Of a DNA stretch of 64,000 bases, positions 43,943 through 52,166 are shown piece by piece. Within the stretch, counting starts at the first letter, position 1. Each line of letters opens with the position of its first letter. The notes under the pieces were generated by a model. It ran no database searches. It saw only the letters and a list, made by a program, of their open reading frames with translations, and was not told the origin of the DNA. The stretch is from positions 62,001 through 126,000 of the forward strand of contig FUZG01000008.1 in the NCBI GenBank assembly GCA_900168235.1, written 5' to 3'. Origin of the DNA: Lachnospiraceae bacterium (GTDB lineage: Bacteria > Bacillota > Clostridia > Lachnospirales > Lachnospiraceae). Position numbers and translations under genes: made by a program.

Positions 43943-45280
43943 TTGAAAATTTTCTTTATTTCACTTGGCTGTGACAAGAATCTTGTTGATTCGGAGCAGA
44001 TGATAGCTCTTTTACGCGATAAGGGCTATGAATTTACTGATGATGAGAATGATGCTGATGTTGCGGTCATCAATTCCTGCTGTTTCGTAGGCGATGCAAA
44101 GCAGGAGAGCATCGACACCATAATCGAGACTGCTGAGCTTAAGAAGACAGGAAAGCTTAAGTGCCTCGTTGTTGCAGGCTGTCTCGCACAGCGTTACGCC
44201 GATGAGATCCACAGCGAACTTCCGGAAGTTGATGCTATCGTCGGAACAACTTCTTTTGACAAGATCACCGATGTGGTAGACAGCGTCCTTGAGGGCAAGG
44301 GTTATGATATCCGCGATGATATCAACCGTCTTGCTTTTCCGAAGGTAGAGCGCAGTATCACTACAGAGGGAGACTATGAGTATCTGAAGATCGCAGAGGG
44401 ATGCGATAAGCGCTGCACTTACTGCGTTATCCCCTATGTCCGCGGTTCCTTCAGAAGTATTCCAATGGAGGATCTCGTAAGAGATGCTGAGGAACTTGCA
44501 GAAAAGGGCGTAAAGGAGCTTATCCTCGTAGCGCAGGAAACAACCCTTTACGGAACAGATCTGTATGGCCGAAAGGCACTTCCGGATCTTCTCCGCAAGC
44601 TCTGTGCTATCGACGGACTTCGCTGGATACGTATTCTTTACTGCTATCCGGAAGAGATCACCCCTGAGCTTATTCAGGTCATGAAGGAAGAGCCGAAGAT
44701 CTGTCATTATCTGGATCTTCCTATCCAGCATGCATCAGACCGCGTGCTGAAGTCCATGGGACGCAGAACTTCCCATGATGACCTTGTGCGTATCATCACT
44801 ACTCTCAGGAAAGAGATTCCTGATATTGCATTGAGAACTACTCTGATCTCCGGATTCCCGGGTGAAACTGAGGAAGAGCATCAGGAGCTTTTGGAATTTG
44901 TGGAAGAGATGCGTTTTGACCGCCTTGGAGACTTTACATACTCACCGGAAGAAGGCACACCTGCCGTTAATTTCCCGGATCAGGTGGATGAGGACGTAAA
45001 GGCACGCAGAAGAGACGAGATCATGCAGCTCCAGCAGGAGATTGCCTTTGAAAATGCTGAGGATGAGATCGGAAAGACCATGGATATCCTTATCGAAGGC
45101 AGGATACCGGAAGAGCATATCTACATCGGCAGAAGCTACAGAGACTGCCCGGGTGTTGACGGATATGTATTTGTAAATGATGAAAAGATCAAAGGAGAGC
45201 TCATGACAGGTGACTTTATCAAAGTAAAGATCACAGGTTCAAATGAGTATGATCTTATTGGAGAGCCAATATCAGATTAA
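43943..45280 (+). CDS. rimO: Ribosomal protein S12 methylthiotransferase
   Basis: A radical-SAM methylthiotransferase that modifies an Asp of ribosomal protein S12. The 445-residue protein has the N-terminal cluster cysteines (GCDKNLVDSE, NSCCF, AGCLAQRY), the radical-SAM CDKRCTYC near residue 154 and a C-terminal TRAM domain. The GCDKN start distinguishes RimO from MiaB. Starts with TTG behind AGAGGTAAGAG. Confidence 0.93.
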   Translation: MKIFFISLGCDKNLVDSEQMIALLRDKGYEFTDDENDADVAVINSCCFVGDAKQESIDTIIETAELKKTGKLKCLVVAGCLAQRYADEIHSELPEVDAIVGTTSFDKITDVVDSVLEGKGYDIRDDINRLAFPKVERSITTEGDYEYLKIAEGCDKRCTYCVIPYVRGSFRSIPMEDLVRDAEELAEKGVKELILVAQETTLYGTDLYGRKALPDLLRKLCAIDGLRWIRILYCYPEEITPELIQVMKEEPKICHYLDLPIQHASDRVLKSMGRRTSHDDLVRIITTLRKEIPDIALRTTLISGFPGETEEEHQELLEFVEEMRFDRLGDFTYSPEEGTPAVNFPDQVDEDVKARRRDEIMQLQQEIAFENAEDEIGKTMDILIEGRIPEEHIYIGRSYRDCPGVDGYVFVNDEKIKGELMTGDFIKVKITGSNEYDLIGEPISD

Positions 45281-45296
45281 GGGAGGACACAAAAAA

Positions 45297-45839
45297 ATGA
45301 ATTTACCAAATAAGCTGACTGTATTCAGGGTTATACTCATCCCGTTCTTTATCGCAGTCCTTATGACAAACTGTATAGGAGCTGCATCAAAGTGGGTGGC
45401 TCTTGCAATCTTTATCGTTGCAAGCCTTACAGACATGCTTGACGGAAAGATCGCCCGTAAGTATAACCTGGTCACGAATTTCGGAAAATTCATGGACCCG
45501 CTGGCAGATAAGATGCTCGTGTGCTCTGCGCTTATCTGCTTAACAGCAATGGGAAAGATCCCTGCATGGATGGTAATTGTTATTGTTGCACGTGATTTCA
45601 CTATCAGCGGATTCCGCCTGGTGGCTGTAGAACAGGGAAAAGTCATCGCAGCTAATTACTGGGGCAAGTTCAAGACAGCAGCACAGATGGTCATGATCTG
45701 CCTTGTTGTCGCAGATATCCAGATTCCTGTAATGCAGATCATTACAGAGGCTTTTAAGTGGATCGCTGTAGTTCTTACTATCATTTCTCTCGGTGTTTAT
45801 CTCTATCAGAACAGGGAGATCATGAAAGACGCGGACTGA
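45297..45839 (+). CDS. pgsA: CDP-diacylglycerol--glycerol-3-phosphate phosphatidyltransferase
   Basis: Membrane enzyme of phosphatidylglycerol synthesis. The CDP-alcohol phosphotransferase signature D-G-x2-A-R-x8-G-x3-D-x3-D is intact (DGKIARKY...FGKFMDPLADK, residues about 50-72). Several hydrophobic helices, 180 residues. ATG 45297 follows GGGAGG; 16 bases after rimO. Confidence 0.93.
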   Translation: MNLPNKLTVFRVILIPFFIAVLMTNCIGAASKWVALAIFIVASLTDMLDGKIARKYNLVTNFGKFMDPLADKMLVCSALICLTAMGKIPAWMVIVIVARDFTISGFRLVAVEQGKVIAANYWGKFKTAAQMVMICLVVADIQIPVMQIITEAFKWIAVVLTIISLGVYLYQNREIMKDAD

Positions 45840-45854
45840 TAAGGAGCATATAAT

Positions 45855-46622
45855 ATGGCTGACGAGAAAAAACAGGAAGAGAAGAATGCAGAAGCGTTAA
45901 TGAAACTTGTCGGGATAGACCATGAAAAGATCTATGACAGTATCAAAGATCTGATCGCGGACGGAAATCCCACTGTTGAGATCAGCGAGAAGAACGGTGA
46001 AGCACGTCTTAAGCTTCTGGCTGAGGCTACAGAAGAAAAGAGTGCTAAGAAGATATTAAAGCCGGTGGTTAAAGAGATAAAAGCCCGCCTCGGTGAAATG
46101 ATCTATACAACGGATGAAAATGAGAATCTTGAAAATTCCGTTGTGCGTCTCCTTAGGGAAAATCATTTCACTATCACTACGGCAGAGAGCTGTACGGGAG
46201 GTCTCTTTACCGGACGCCTTGTAAATGTTCCGGGTACTTCGGATATCCTGAAAGAAGGATTTATCACATATTCGGACAGGGCAAAGAGAAAATATCTCGG
46301 TGTCCACAGAAGGACACTTGAGAAATTCACGGCTGTAAGTGAAGAGACAGCAAAGGAAATGGCGAAGGGCGCTTGTGCGGCAGCTAAGGCTGACTGCAGC
46401 GTCGCTATCACAGGATATGCAGGACCTGATGACGGCTCCGGAACAGAGCCTGTGGGACTTGTATTTATTTCCTGCTGTGTTCATAAAAAGACAGTCGTTA
46501 AAGAATTTAATTTTAACGGAGACAGACAGGAGATACGTGAGCAGGCTGTTACTGAAGCTCTTTCGCTCTTAAGACTCTGTCTCTTACAGTATTTTTCTGA
46601 AGTGACATTTAATAAGCTTTGA
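45855..46622 (+). CDS. CinA-type nicotinamide-nucleotide amidase lacking the MoCF domain
   Basis: A 255-residue protein. From about residue 100 it is the CinA/PncC amidase domain (TTAESCTGG, then GTSDILKEGFITYS and the AITGYAGP motif) that deamidates NMN. Residues about 35-95 (NPTVEISEKNGEARLKL, KEIKARLG) match the KH-like middle region of full CinA, but the N-terminal COG1058/MoCF domain is absent. So it is either a trimmed CinA or a stand-alone PncC with KH extension. It follows pgsA, the usual cinA position. Confidence 0.85.
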   Translation: MADEKKQEEKNAEALMKLVGIDHEKIYDSIKDLIADGNPTVEISEKNGEARLKLLAEATEEKSAKKILKPVVKEIKARLGEMIYTTDENENLENSVVRLLRENHFTITTAESCTGGLFTGRLVNVPGTSDILKEGFITYSDRAKRKYLGVHRRTLEKFTAVSEETAKEMAKGACAAAKADCSVAITGYAGPDDGSGTEPVGLVFISCCVHKKTVVKEFNFNGDRQEIREQAVTEALSLLRLCLLQYFSEVTFNKL

Positions 46623-46638
46623 AAGGAGGTGGTCATTC

Positions 46639-46725
46639 ATGTCAGATGTTCCTGAACGATCGTGGGAAAAAGTTTATAACAACAAAAATTTGAATATGAA
46701 TACCACCTGCAGGATTAGCAAATAA
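46639..46725 (+). CDS. Candidate 28-residue leader peptide upstream of mgtE
   Basis: A short reading frame (starts MSDVPERSW, ends TTCRISK) with one of the best ribosome sites in the region: AAAGGAGGT, nine bases before ATG. Its final codons run through the left arm (46703-46713) of a hairpin whose right arm abuts the mgtE ribosome site. Translation of the last seven codons would melt that hairpin. I do not recognise the peptide; a regulatory upstream ORF is the simplest reading. Confidence 0.5.
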   Translation: MSDVPERSWEKVYNNKNLNMNTTCRISK

Positions 46726-46762
46726 AAAACGGCTGGTCCGGCTTCCTTCTGCCTGCAGGTGG
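46703..46762 (+). promoter_or_regulatory. Hairpin overlapping leader ORF and mgtE ribosome site
   Basis: CCACCTGCAGG (46703-46713) and CCTGCAGGTGG (46752-46762) are perfect inverted 11-base arms around a 38-base loop. The right arm touches GGAGAGGGAGGGA, the mgtE ribosome site. Not an M-box: the leader is too short and lacks that riboswitch's conserved core. Confidence 0.6.
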
Positions 46763-46779
46763 AGAGGGAGGGACCTGTT

Positions 46780-48123
46780 ATGAAACCAGAAGAAGCACAG
46801 GTACTTATTGACGAAAAAAGATACAACGAACTCAGGGTGAGACTGCAGGATCTGAATGAAGCGGATATTGCGTCACTTTTAGAGGAACTCCCGAGAGAAA
46901 ACCAGCTCAGAGTGTTCCGTCTCCTGCCTAAGGATATGGCAGCTGACGTTTTTGCTTATCTGTCTACTGATGTTGAGCAGGAGATCATCACATCACTTAC
47001 TGATGCCGAGGCAACAAACATCATCAATAACTTGATGGCGGATGATGCGACAGACCTTATGGAAGAGATGCCTGCATCAGTTGTAAAGAAGCTCCTGTCA
47101 AATGCCAGCGCAGAGACAAGACGTGATGTAAACCATCTGCTGAAGTTCCCGGAGGATTCTGCGGGATCTGTAATGACGGTGGAGTTCGTTGACTTAAGAG
47201 AAAATCTGACGGTCGCAGATGCTCTGGATAAAATCCGAAAGACAGGTATCGATAAAGAGACCATCAATACCTGCTATGTCCTTGACAGTCAGAGAAAGCT
47301 CATCGGAATCGTGGCGCTCCGTGCATTGATCCTCAGTAAGCCTGAGACACTTATCCGGGATATCATGGAAGAAAATGTCATTTCCGTTGAGACCCTTACT
47401 GACCAGGAAGATGTGGCACAGGTCATCAGTAAATATGACTTTGGTTCCATACCGGTAGTTGATTCCGAAAACCGGCTGGTCGGTATCATCACCGTCGATG
47501 ACGTTGTGGACATCATTCAGGAAGAGGCTACAGAGGATATCCAGAAGATGGCTGCTATCATCCCTACGGATGAGCCATATGACAAGATGACGCCTCCGAA
47601 GCTCTTTAAGAAGAGGATAGGATGGCTCCTGCTCCTCATGGTGTCAGCTACATTTACCGGAAGGATCATCACAAGCTATGAATCAGCTCTTGGTTCATAT
47701 CTGGTGCTCACAGCATATATCCCGATGCTCATGGATACAGGCGGAAACTGCGGATCACAGGCATCCACAACCGTAATCCGTGCGCTTTCTCTTCGTGAGA
47801 TCGAGTTCCGCGATATAGGAAAGGTATTGGGAAAAGAGTTTGTAACAGCGCTTATATGCGGTATCACGCTGGCGCTTGCAAACTTTGTAAAGCTTCAGGT
47901 TGTAGACAAGATCTCTGCGACAGTTGCCGCAGTTGTCTGCCTCACAATGATCGGTGCAGTAATGTCTGCAAACCTCGTAGGATGCGCGCTCCCTATGTGT
48001 GCAAGAAAGTTGGGATTTGACCCCGCAGTCATGGCGTCTCCCATGCTTACAACTATTATTGATGCAGTAACGCTTACTATATATTTCCAGTTTGCGATAC
48101 ACCTGCTTCACATTGCTGTATAA
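46780..48123 (+). CDS. mgtE: Magnesium transporter MgtE
   Basis: A 447-residue Mg channel. N-terminal superhelical MgtE_N domain (residues 1-125, with repeated LLEELP and MEEMP motifs), two CBS domains (about 130-250; VVDSENRLVGIITVDDVVD in parts), a plug helix and five membrane helices with the pore region PMLMDTGGNCGSQ near 325. ATG 46780 lies after GAGGGAGGG; the longer reading from 46759 overlaps the hairpin. Confidence 0.93.
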   Translation: MKPEEAQVLIDEKRYNELRVRLQDLNEADIASLLEELPRENQLRVFRLLPKDMAADVFAYLSTDVEQEIITSLTDAEATNIINNLMADDATDLMEEMPASVVKKLLSNASAETRRDVNHLLKFPEDSAGSVMTVEFVDLRENLTVADALDKIRKTGIDKETINTCYVLDSQRKLIGIVALRALILSKPETLIRDIMEENVISVETLTDQEDVAQVISKYDFGSIPVVDSENRLVGIITVDDVVDIIQEEATEDIQKMAAIIPTDEPYDKMTPPKLFKKRIGWLLLLMVSATFTGRIITSYESALGSYLVLTAYIPMLMDTGGNCGSQASTTVIRALSLREIEFRDIGKVLGKEFVTALICGITLALANFVKLQVVDKISATVAAVVCLTMIGAVMSANLVGCALPMCARKLGFDPAVMASPMLTTIIDAVTLTIYFQFAIHLLHIAV

Positions 48124-48130
48124 AAAAGTA

Positions 48131-48159
48131 TTGACAGATTTTAAAAATCAAATTATACT
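48131..48159 (+). promoter_or_regulatory. Promoter of rpsT
   Basis: TTGACA (48131-48136), 17 bases, TATACT (48154-48159). The leader contains CCTCGGAA...TTCTGAGG flanking the ribosome site region, a possible S20 autoregulatory fold. Confidence 0.8.
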
Positions 48160-48248
48160 TTGCAAGTATGCATAAACCCTGTGCCAAGTGTCAGGCCTCG
48201 GAAAAAGCAACGTGAATAAAAAAATTCTGAGGATAGGAGGTAATCGAA

Positions 48249-48512
48249 TTGGCAAACATCAAATCCGCTAAAAAGAGAGTTCTTACAAGTGCAAAGAGAG
48301 CAGAGCTTAATAAGGCTGAGAAGTCTAGCGTAAAGACCGCTGTAAAGAAGGTTTACGCAGCTATCGACTCTAACGATAAAGCAGCTGCAGCAGCAGCTCT
48401 TAACAATGCAATCTCTGCTATTGAGAAGGCTGGTTCCAAGGGAGTTTATCACAAGTGTACAGCTTCCAGAAAGGTTTCCCGTCTTACAAAGGCAGTAAAC
48501 AAGATGGCGTAA
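48249..48512 (+). CDS. rpsT: Ribosomal protein S20
   Basis: The 87-residue small-subunit protein S20: ANIKSAKKR start, Lys/Ala-rich helices, SRKVSRLTKAVNK end. Uses TTG behind AGGAGG, as E. coli S20 also uses UUG, where it supports feedback control. Own promoter and terminator. Confidence 0.95.
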   Translation: MANIKSAKKRVLTSAKRAELNKAEKSSVKTAVKKVYAAIDSNDKAAAAAALNNAISAIEKAGSKGVYHKCTASRKVSRLTKAVNKMA

Positions 48513-48539
48513 GTCATTTTCAGAATGCATGGGTAAACA

Positions 48540-48582
48540 AAAGGCTTTGGCGGTATCCCTCTATACCGTTAAAGCCTTTTTC
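48540..48582 (+). terminator. Terminator after rpsT
   Basis: AAAGGCTTT and CGGTAT pair with ATACCG and AAAGCCTTT, followed by a T run. Confidence 0.9.
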
Positions 48583-48624
48583 TATACATATATTCTACCG
48601 ATGAATGACTTAAGGAGTTGGACC

Positions 48625-48867
48625 ATGAGAGAAATGGAATTCAAAATGGAGATAGAGTATGAGCACATCAAGCCCGGAGCTGAGGTAAAGGTGGAACAGT
48701 CTGAGCTTCAGGGCGGATTGGTCGTTTATTACACTATCATTCCTGCTATCGCCATGTCAGGCAATTTCAGAAAGCAGGAAGCACTTAAGGATTTTCACGG
48801 AACGGTAAAAAATGTCCGCGTGGGAGACGGTGGCGGATGGTACGTAACCGTTGAATTTGCGGAATAA
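48625..48867 (+). CDS. Small conserved-looking protein upstream of lepA
   Basis: An 80-residue protein I do not recognise. It has alternating beta-like segments ([23 protein letters not shown]) and no signal peptide. AAGGAG lies nine bases before ATG 48625, and lepA starts 11 bases after its stop, so it is probably translated with lepA. It might be a small beta-barrel regulatory protein; no function is claimed. Confidence 0.7.
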   Translation: MREMEFKMEIEYEHIKPGAEVKVEQSELQGGLVVYYTIIPAIAMSGNFRKQEALKDFHGTVKNVRVGDGGGWYVTVEFAE

Positions 48868-48878
48868 GGAGTAGAAGG

Positions 48879-50687
48879 ATGCAGCAGGACCACATCAGAA
48901 ATTTTTGTATCATAGCACATATCGATCACGGTAAGTCAACACTTGCAGACCGTATTATTGAGAAGACTGGACTCCTTACGGAACGTGAGATGCAGGAACA
49001 GGTTCTGGACAACATGGATCTTGAGAGAGAACGTGGTATCACTATCAAGTCACAGGCTGTAAGAACCGTATATCATGCAAAAAACGGCGAGGAGTATATC
49101 TTTAACCTGATCGATACTCCGGGTCACGTGGACTTTAACTATGAGGTTTCAAGAGCTCTTGCGGCGTGTGACGGAGCTATCCTTGTAGTAGACTCAGCGC
49201 AGGGTATCGAAGCCCAGACTCTTGCAAATGTTTATCTTGCGCTGGATCACGAGCTTGATGTATTCCCGGTCATTAACAAGATCGATCTTCCCAGTGCAGA
49301 GCCTGACAGAGTAGCACAGGAAATAGAAGACGTTATCGGTATCGAGGCAATGGATGCCCCCAGGATCTCCGCAAAGAACGGCATTGGAATAGAGGATGTT
49401 CTGGAAGATATCGTGACAAAGGTTCCGGCGCCCACAGGAGATTCATCAGCACCCCTTAAAGCACTGATCTTTGACTCACTTTATGATCCTTACCGCGGAG
49501 TCATCGTATTTATGCGTGTCATGGACGGAACAGTAAAGAAGGGCGATAAGATCCGCTTCATGGCTACGGGCTGCGAGGATGAAGTTGTAGAAGTAGGATA
49601 TTTCGGCGCAGGTAGATTCATTCCCTGTGACTGTCTGGAAGCAGGAATGGTAGGATACCTCACTGCATCCATTAAGGACCTGAAGGAGACTCGTGTAGGT
49701 GATACTGTTACCAATGCGGTAAATCCCTGCGCAGAGGCGCTTCCCGGCTATCGTAAGGTAAATTCCATGGTATACTGCGGAATCTATCCTGCTGATTCAG
49801 CGCGTTATCCGGATCTCCGTGATGCACTGGAAAAGCTTCAGCTCAATGATGCATCCCTTACATTTGAACCTGAGACATCAGCGGCACTTGGCTTTGGTTT
49901 CCGATGCGGATTCCTTGGACTCCTGCACCTTGATATCATTCAGGAGCGTCTTGAGAGAGAGTATGATCTGGATCTTGTCACAACAGCACCGGGCGTAGTA
50001 TACAAGGTGTTTAAGACAGACGGAACAGAAATGGATCTCACAAACCCGGCAAATCTCCCTGATCCTTCAGAGATCGAGCACATGGAAGAGCCTATCGTGT
50101 CTGCAGAGATCATGGTAAATACCGAGTACCTTGGCGCCATTATCGGACTCTGTCAGGAGAGACGCGGTATCCAGACCGGAATGGATTACATCGAAACCAC
50201 CCGAGTTCTCTTAAAGTATGACCTGCCCTTAAATGAGATCATCTACGATTTCTTTGATGCATTAAAGAGCAGATCAAGAGGATATGCGTCCTTCGATTAC
50301 GAGATGAAGGGATACCAGACATCACAGCTTGTTAAGCTCGATATCCTTATAAATAAAGAGTACGTTGATGCCCTGTCATTCATCGTATTTAAGGACAGTG
50401 CTTACGAGCGCGGAAGAAAGATGTGCGAAAAGCTGAAGGATGAGATCCCGAGACATCTCTTCGAGATCCCGATCCAGGCAGCAGTCAGCGGAAAAGTAAT
50501 TGCCCGTGAAACTGTACGCGCGGTTCGTAAGGACGTGCTTGCAAAGTGCTACGGCGGTGATATTTCCCGAAAGAAGAAGCTTCTCGAAAAGCAGAAGGAA
50601 GGAAAGAAGAAGATGCGCTCCATCGGAACAGTTGAGGTACCGAAGGAAGCATTCCTTAGCGTCCTGAAGCTTGATTCGGATAATTGA
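48879..50687 (+). CDS. lepA: Elongation factor 4 (LepA)
   Basis: A ribosome-associated GTPase. The 602-residue protein has the G1 loop [23 protein letters not shown], the LepA-typical GFRCGFLG and the C-terminal lysine-rich CTD ([16 protein letters not shown] in parts). Its stop is seven bases before the hemW ATG. Confidence 0.96.
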   Translation: MQQDHIRNFCIIAHIDHGKSTLADRIIEKTGLLTEREMQEQVLDNMDLERERGITIKSQAVRTVYHAKNGEEYIFNLIDTPGHVDFNYEVSRALAACDGAILVVDSAQGIEAQTLANVYLALDHELDVFPVINKIDLPSAEPDRVAQEIEDVIGIEAMDAPRISAKNGIGIEDVLEDIVTKVPAPTGDSSAPLKALIFDSLYDPYRGVIVFMRVMDGTVKKGDKIRFMATGCEDEVVEVGYFGAGRFIPCDCLEAGMVGYLTASIKDLKETRVGDTVTNAVNPCAEALPGYRKVNSMVYCGIYPADSARYPDLRDALEKLQLNDASLTFEPETSAALGFGFRCGFLGLLHLDIIQERLEREYDLDLVTTAPGVVYKVFKTDGTEMDLTNPANLPDPSEIEHMEEPIVSAEIMVNTEYLGAIIGLCQERRGIQTGMDYIETTRVLLKYDLPLNEIIYDFFDALKSRSRGYASFDYEMKGYQTSQLVKLDILINKEYVDALSFIVFKDSAYERGRKMCEKLKDEIPRHLFEIPIQAAVSGKVIARETVRAVRKDVLAKCYGGDISRKKKLLEKQKEGKKKMRSIGTVEVPKEAFLSVLKLDSDN

Positions 50688-50694
50688 GGATAAA

Positions 50695-51825
50695 ATGAGC
50701 AAGTCTCCATTATCAATTTATGTGCACATTCCATTTTGCGTGAAAAAGTGCAGTTACTGCGATTTTATGTCCTTTGCATCGACTCCTGAAGAGATGGAGA
50801 GATACAGAGATGCTCTCCTTCGGGAAATCTCGGAAGCAGAGGGCAGCGCGCAGTATGAAGTGCAGACTGTTTATATCGGAGGCGGAACCCCATCGTGGGT
50901 TTCGCCTTGTTTGCTTGCAGAAATTCTGGATGCGCTTCGGATAAAATATGAATTTGCGCCTGATGCAGAGATCTCCATGGAAATGAACCCGGGGACTCTG
51001 AAAGATGGTGCGCTGGAAATATACCGTTCAGCAGGGATAAACAGGATAAGTATAGGCTGCCAGTCCCTTGATGATGAGGAATTAAAGGTGCTTGGACGTA
51101 TCCACACGTCAGAGGAGTTCATGACTACCTTTAAGGCAGTGAGGGATGCAGGATTCGATAATATAAACGTGGATCTAATGTCATCAATTCCGGGGCAGAC
51201 TGCGGAAAAGTTCAGAAGATCCCTTGAAGGCGTGCTGGAGCTCTCTCCGGAGCATATCTCGGTGTATTCGCTCATAATAGAGCCCGGGACACCGTTTTAT
51301 ACCCTTTATGAAAAGGGAGAACTGGATCTGCCGTCAGAAGATATGGTTCTTGAAACCGACCGCATGGTGAGGCGCGTAGTGGCTGAAAAAGGGTATAAGA
51401 GATACGAGATATCAAATTATGCGAGAGAGGGTTATGAGTGCCGTCATAACCTTGTTTACTGGCAGCACGGAGATTACAGGGGCTTTGGCCCCGGAGCCGC
51501 ATCCCTTATGGGAAGACACCGTTTTACAAATACAAGGGACTATGTGGAGTATATGAAAGCTCCCGGGGGTGAGAAAGAAGAGGACTTTACGCTCACACTC
51601 CGTGAAGCGATGGAAGAGTTTATGTTTCTGGGGCTCAGGACCTGCGCAGGAGTTTCAGAGGAGAAATTTCGGCTAAAATTTGGTAAAGAAATTACCGAAG
51701 AATTTGGTGACGTTATAAAAGACCAGGTAAATAAAGGTCTTCTCGTTCATGAGAATAGCCATTTTTACTATACCGAAGCCGGTATGGATGTCTCAAACGT
51801 TCTGATGAGCGAGTTTCTTGAATAA
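50695..51825 (+). CDS. hemW: Radical SAM heme chaperone HemW
   Basis: A 376-residue HemN-like protein with the radical-SAM motif CVKKCSYCDF near residue 16, GGGTPSW, and QSLDDEELKVLGR near 125. HemW lacks coproporphyrinogen oxidase activity and inserts heme. ATG 50695 is preceded by GAGG at the lepA stop; a longer reading from 50671 overlaps lepA. lepA-hemW order is common in Firmicutes. Confidence 0.92.
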   Translation: MSKSPLSIYVHIPFCVKKCSYCDFMSFASTPEEMERYRDALLREISEAEGSAQYEVQTVYIGGGTPSWVSPCLLAEILDALRIKYEFAPDAEISMEMNPGTLKDGALEIYRSAGINRISIGCQSLDDEELKVLGRIHTSEEFMTTFKAVRDAGFDNINVDLMSSIPGQTAEKFRRSLEGVLELSPEHISVYSLIIEPGTPFYTLYEKGELDLPSEDMVLETDRMVRRVVAEKGYKRYEISNYAREGYECRHNLVYWQHGDYRGFGPGAASLMGRHRFTNTRDYVEYMKAPGGEKEEDFTLTLREAMEEFMFLGLRTCAGVSEEKFRLKFGKEITEEFGDVIKDQVNKGLLVHENSHFYYTEAGMDVSNVLMSEFLE

Positions 51826-51935
51826 AATCCTGTTAAAAATGTATTGAAATATTTGCGTGACAGTGTATGTTTTGGAGTGCAAGCTGTCATTCTATTGTTA
51901 AAAAACAGTTGACTTGTTAGAATAAATACAAAAAT

Positions 51936-52129
51936 GTGCACACATTTTGTGATTATACGTAACGTTTTAAACCGTTCCGCGAGGGTTTTGCTTTGCAAAA
52001 TCCCGAGTTGTGCAACGATTTTGCGTTCGGCAAAGCCGAATTATAATCGCAAAATCGATCCAAAACGCTGACTAGGGTACAGTCAAATGGAGGAATATAA
52101 TCTGAGCGTTTTGGTGGGAGTGTGTGCAC
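51936..52129. repeat. Large nested hairpin element 6
   Basis: GTGCACACA (51936-51944) and TGTGTGCAC (52121-52129) enclose GATTATA/TATAATC (51951-51957, 52096-52102), CCAAAACGCT/AGCGTTTTGG (52060-52069, 52105-52114), GGTTTTGC-TTT-GCAAAATCC and CGATTTTGCG...CGCAAAATCG with an inner TTCGGC-AAA-GCCGAA. It fills the gap before the EAL gene and reaches within 40 bases of its start, so it would be part of that mRNA or shape its promoter. Confidence 0.7.
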
Positions 52130-52166
52130 TTTGCTAATGAACAGTGTGATCATGAGAGGGATGTTC

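Noticed and set aside
44012-44731. 239-codon minus-strand frame opposite rimO
   Set aside because: It is the antisense shadow of a clearly identified gene and has no ribosome site or recognisable product.
46622-46780. M-box magnesium riboswitch before mgtE
   Set aside because: The leader is too short and lacks the M-box core; a small ORF and simple hairpin fit better.
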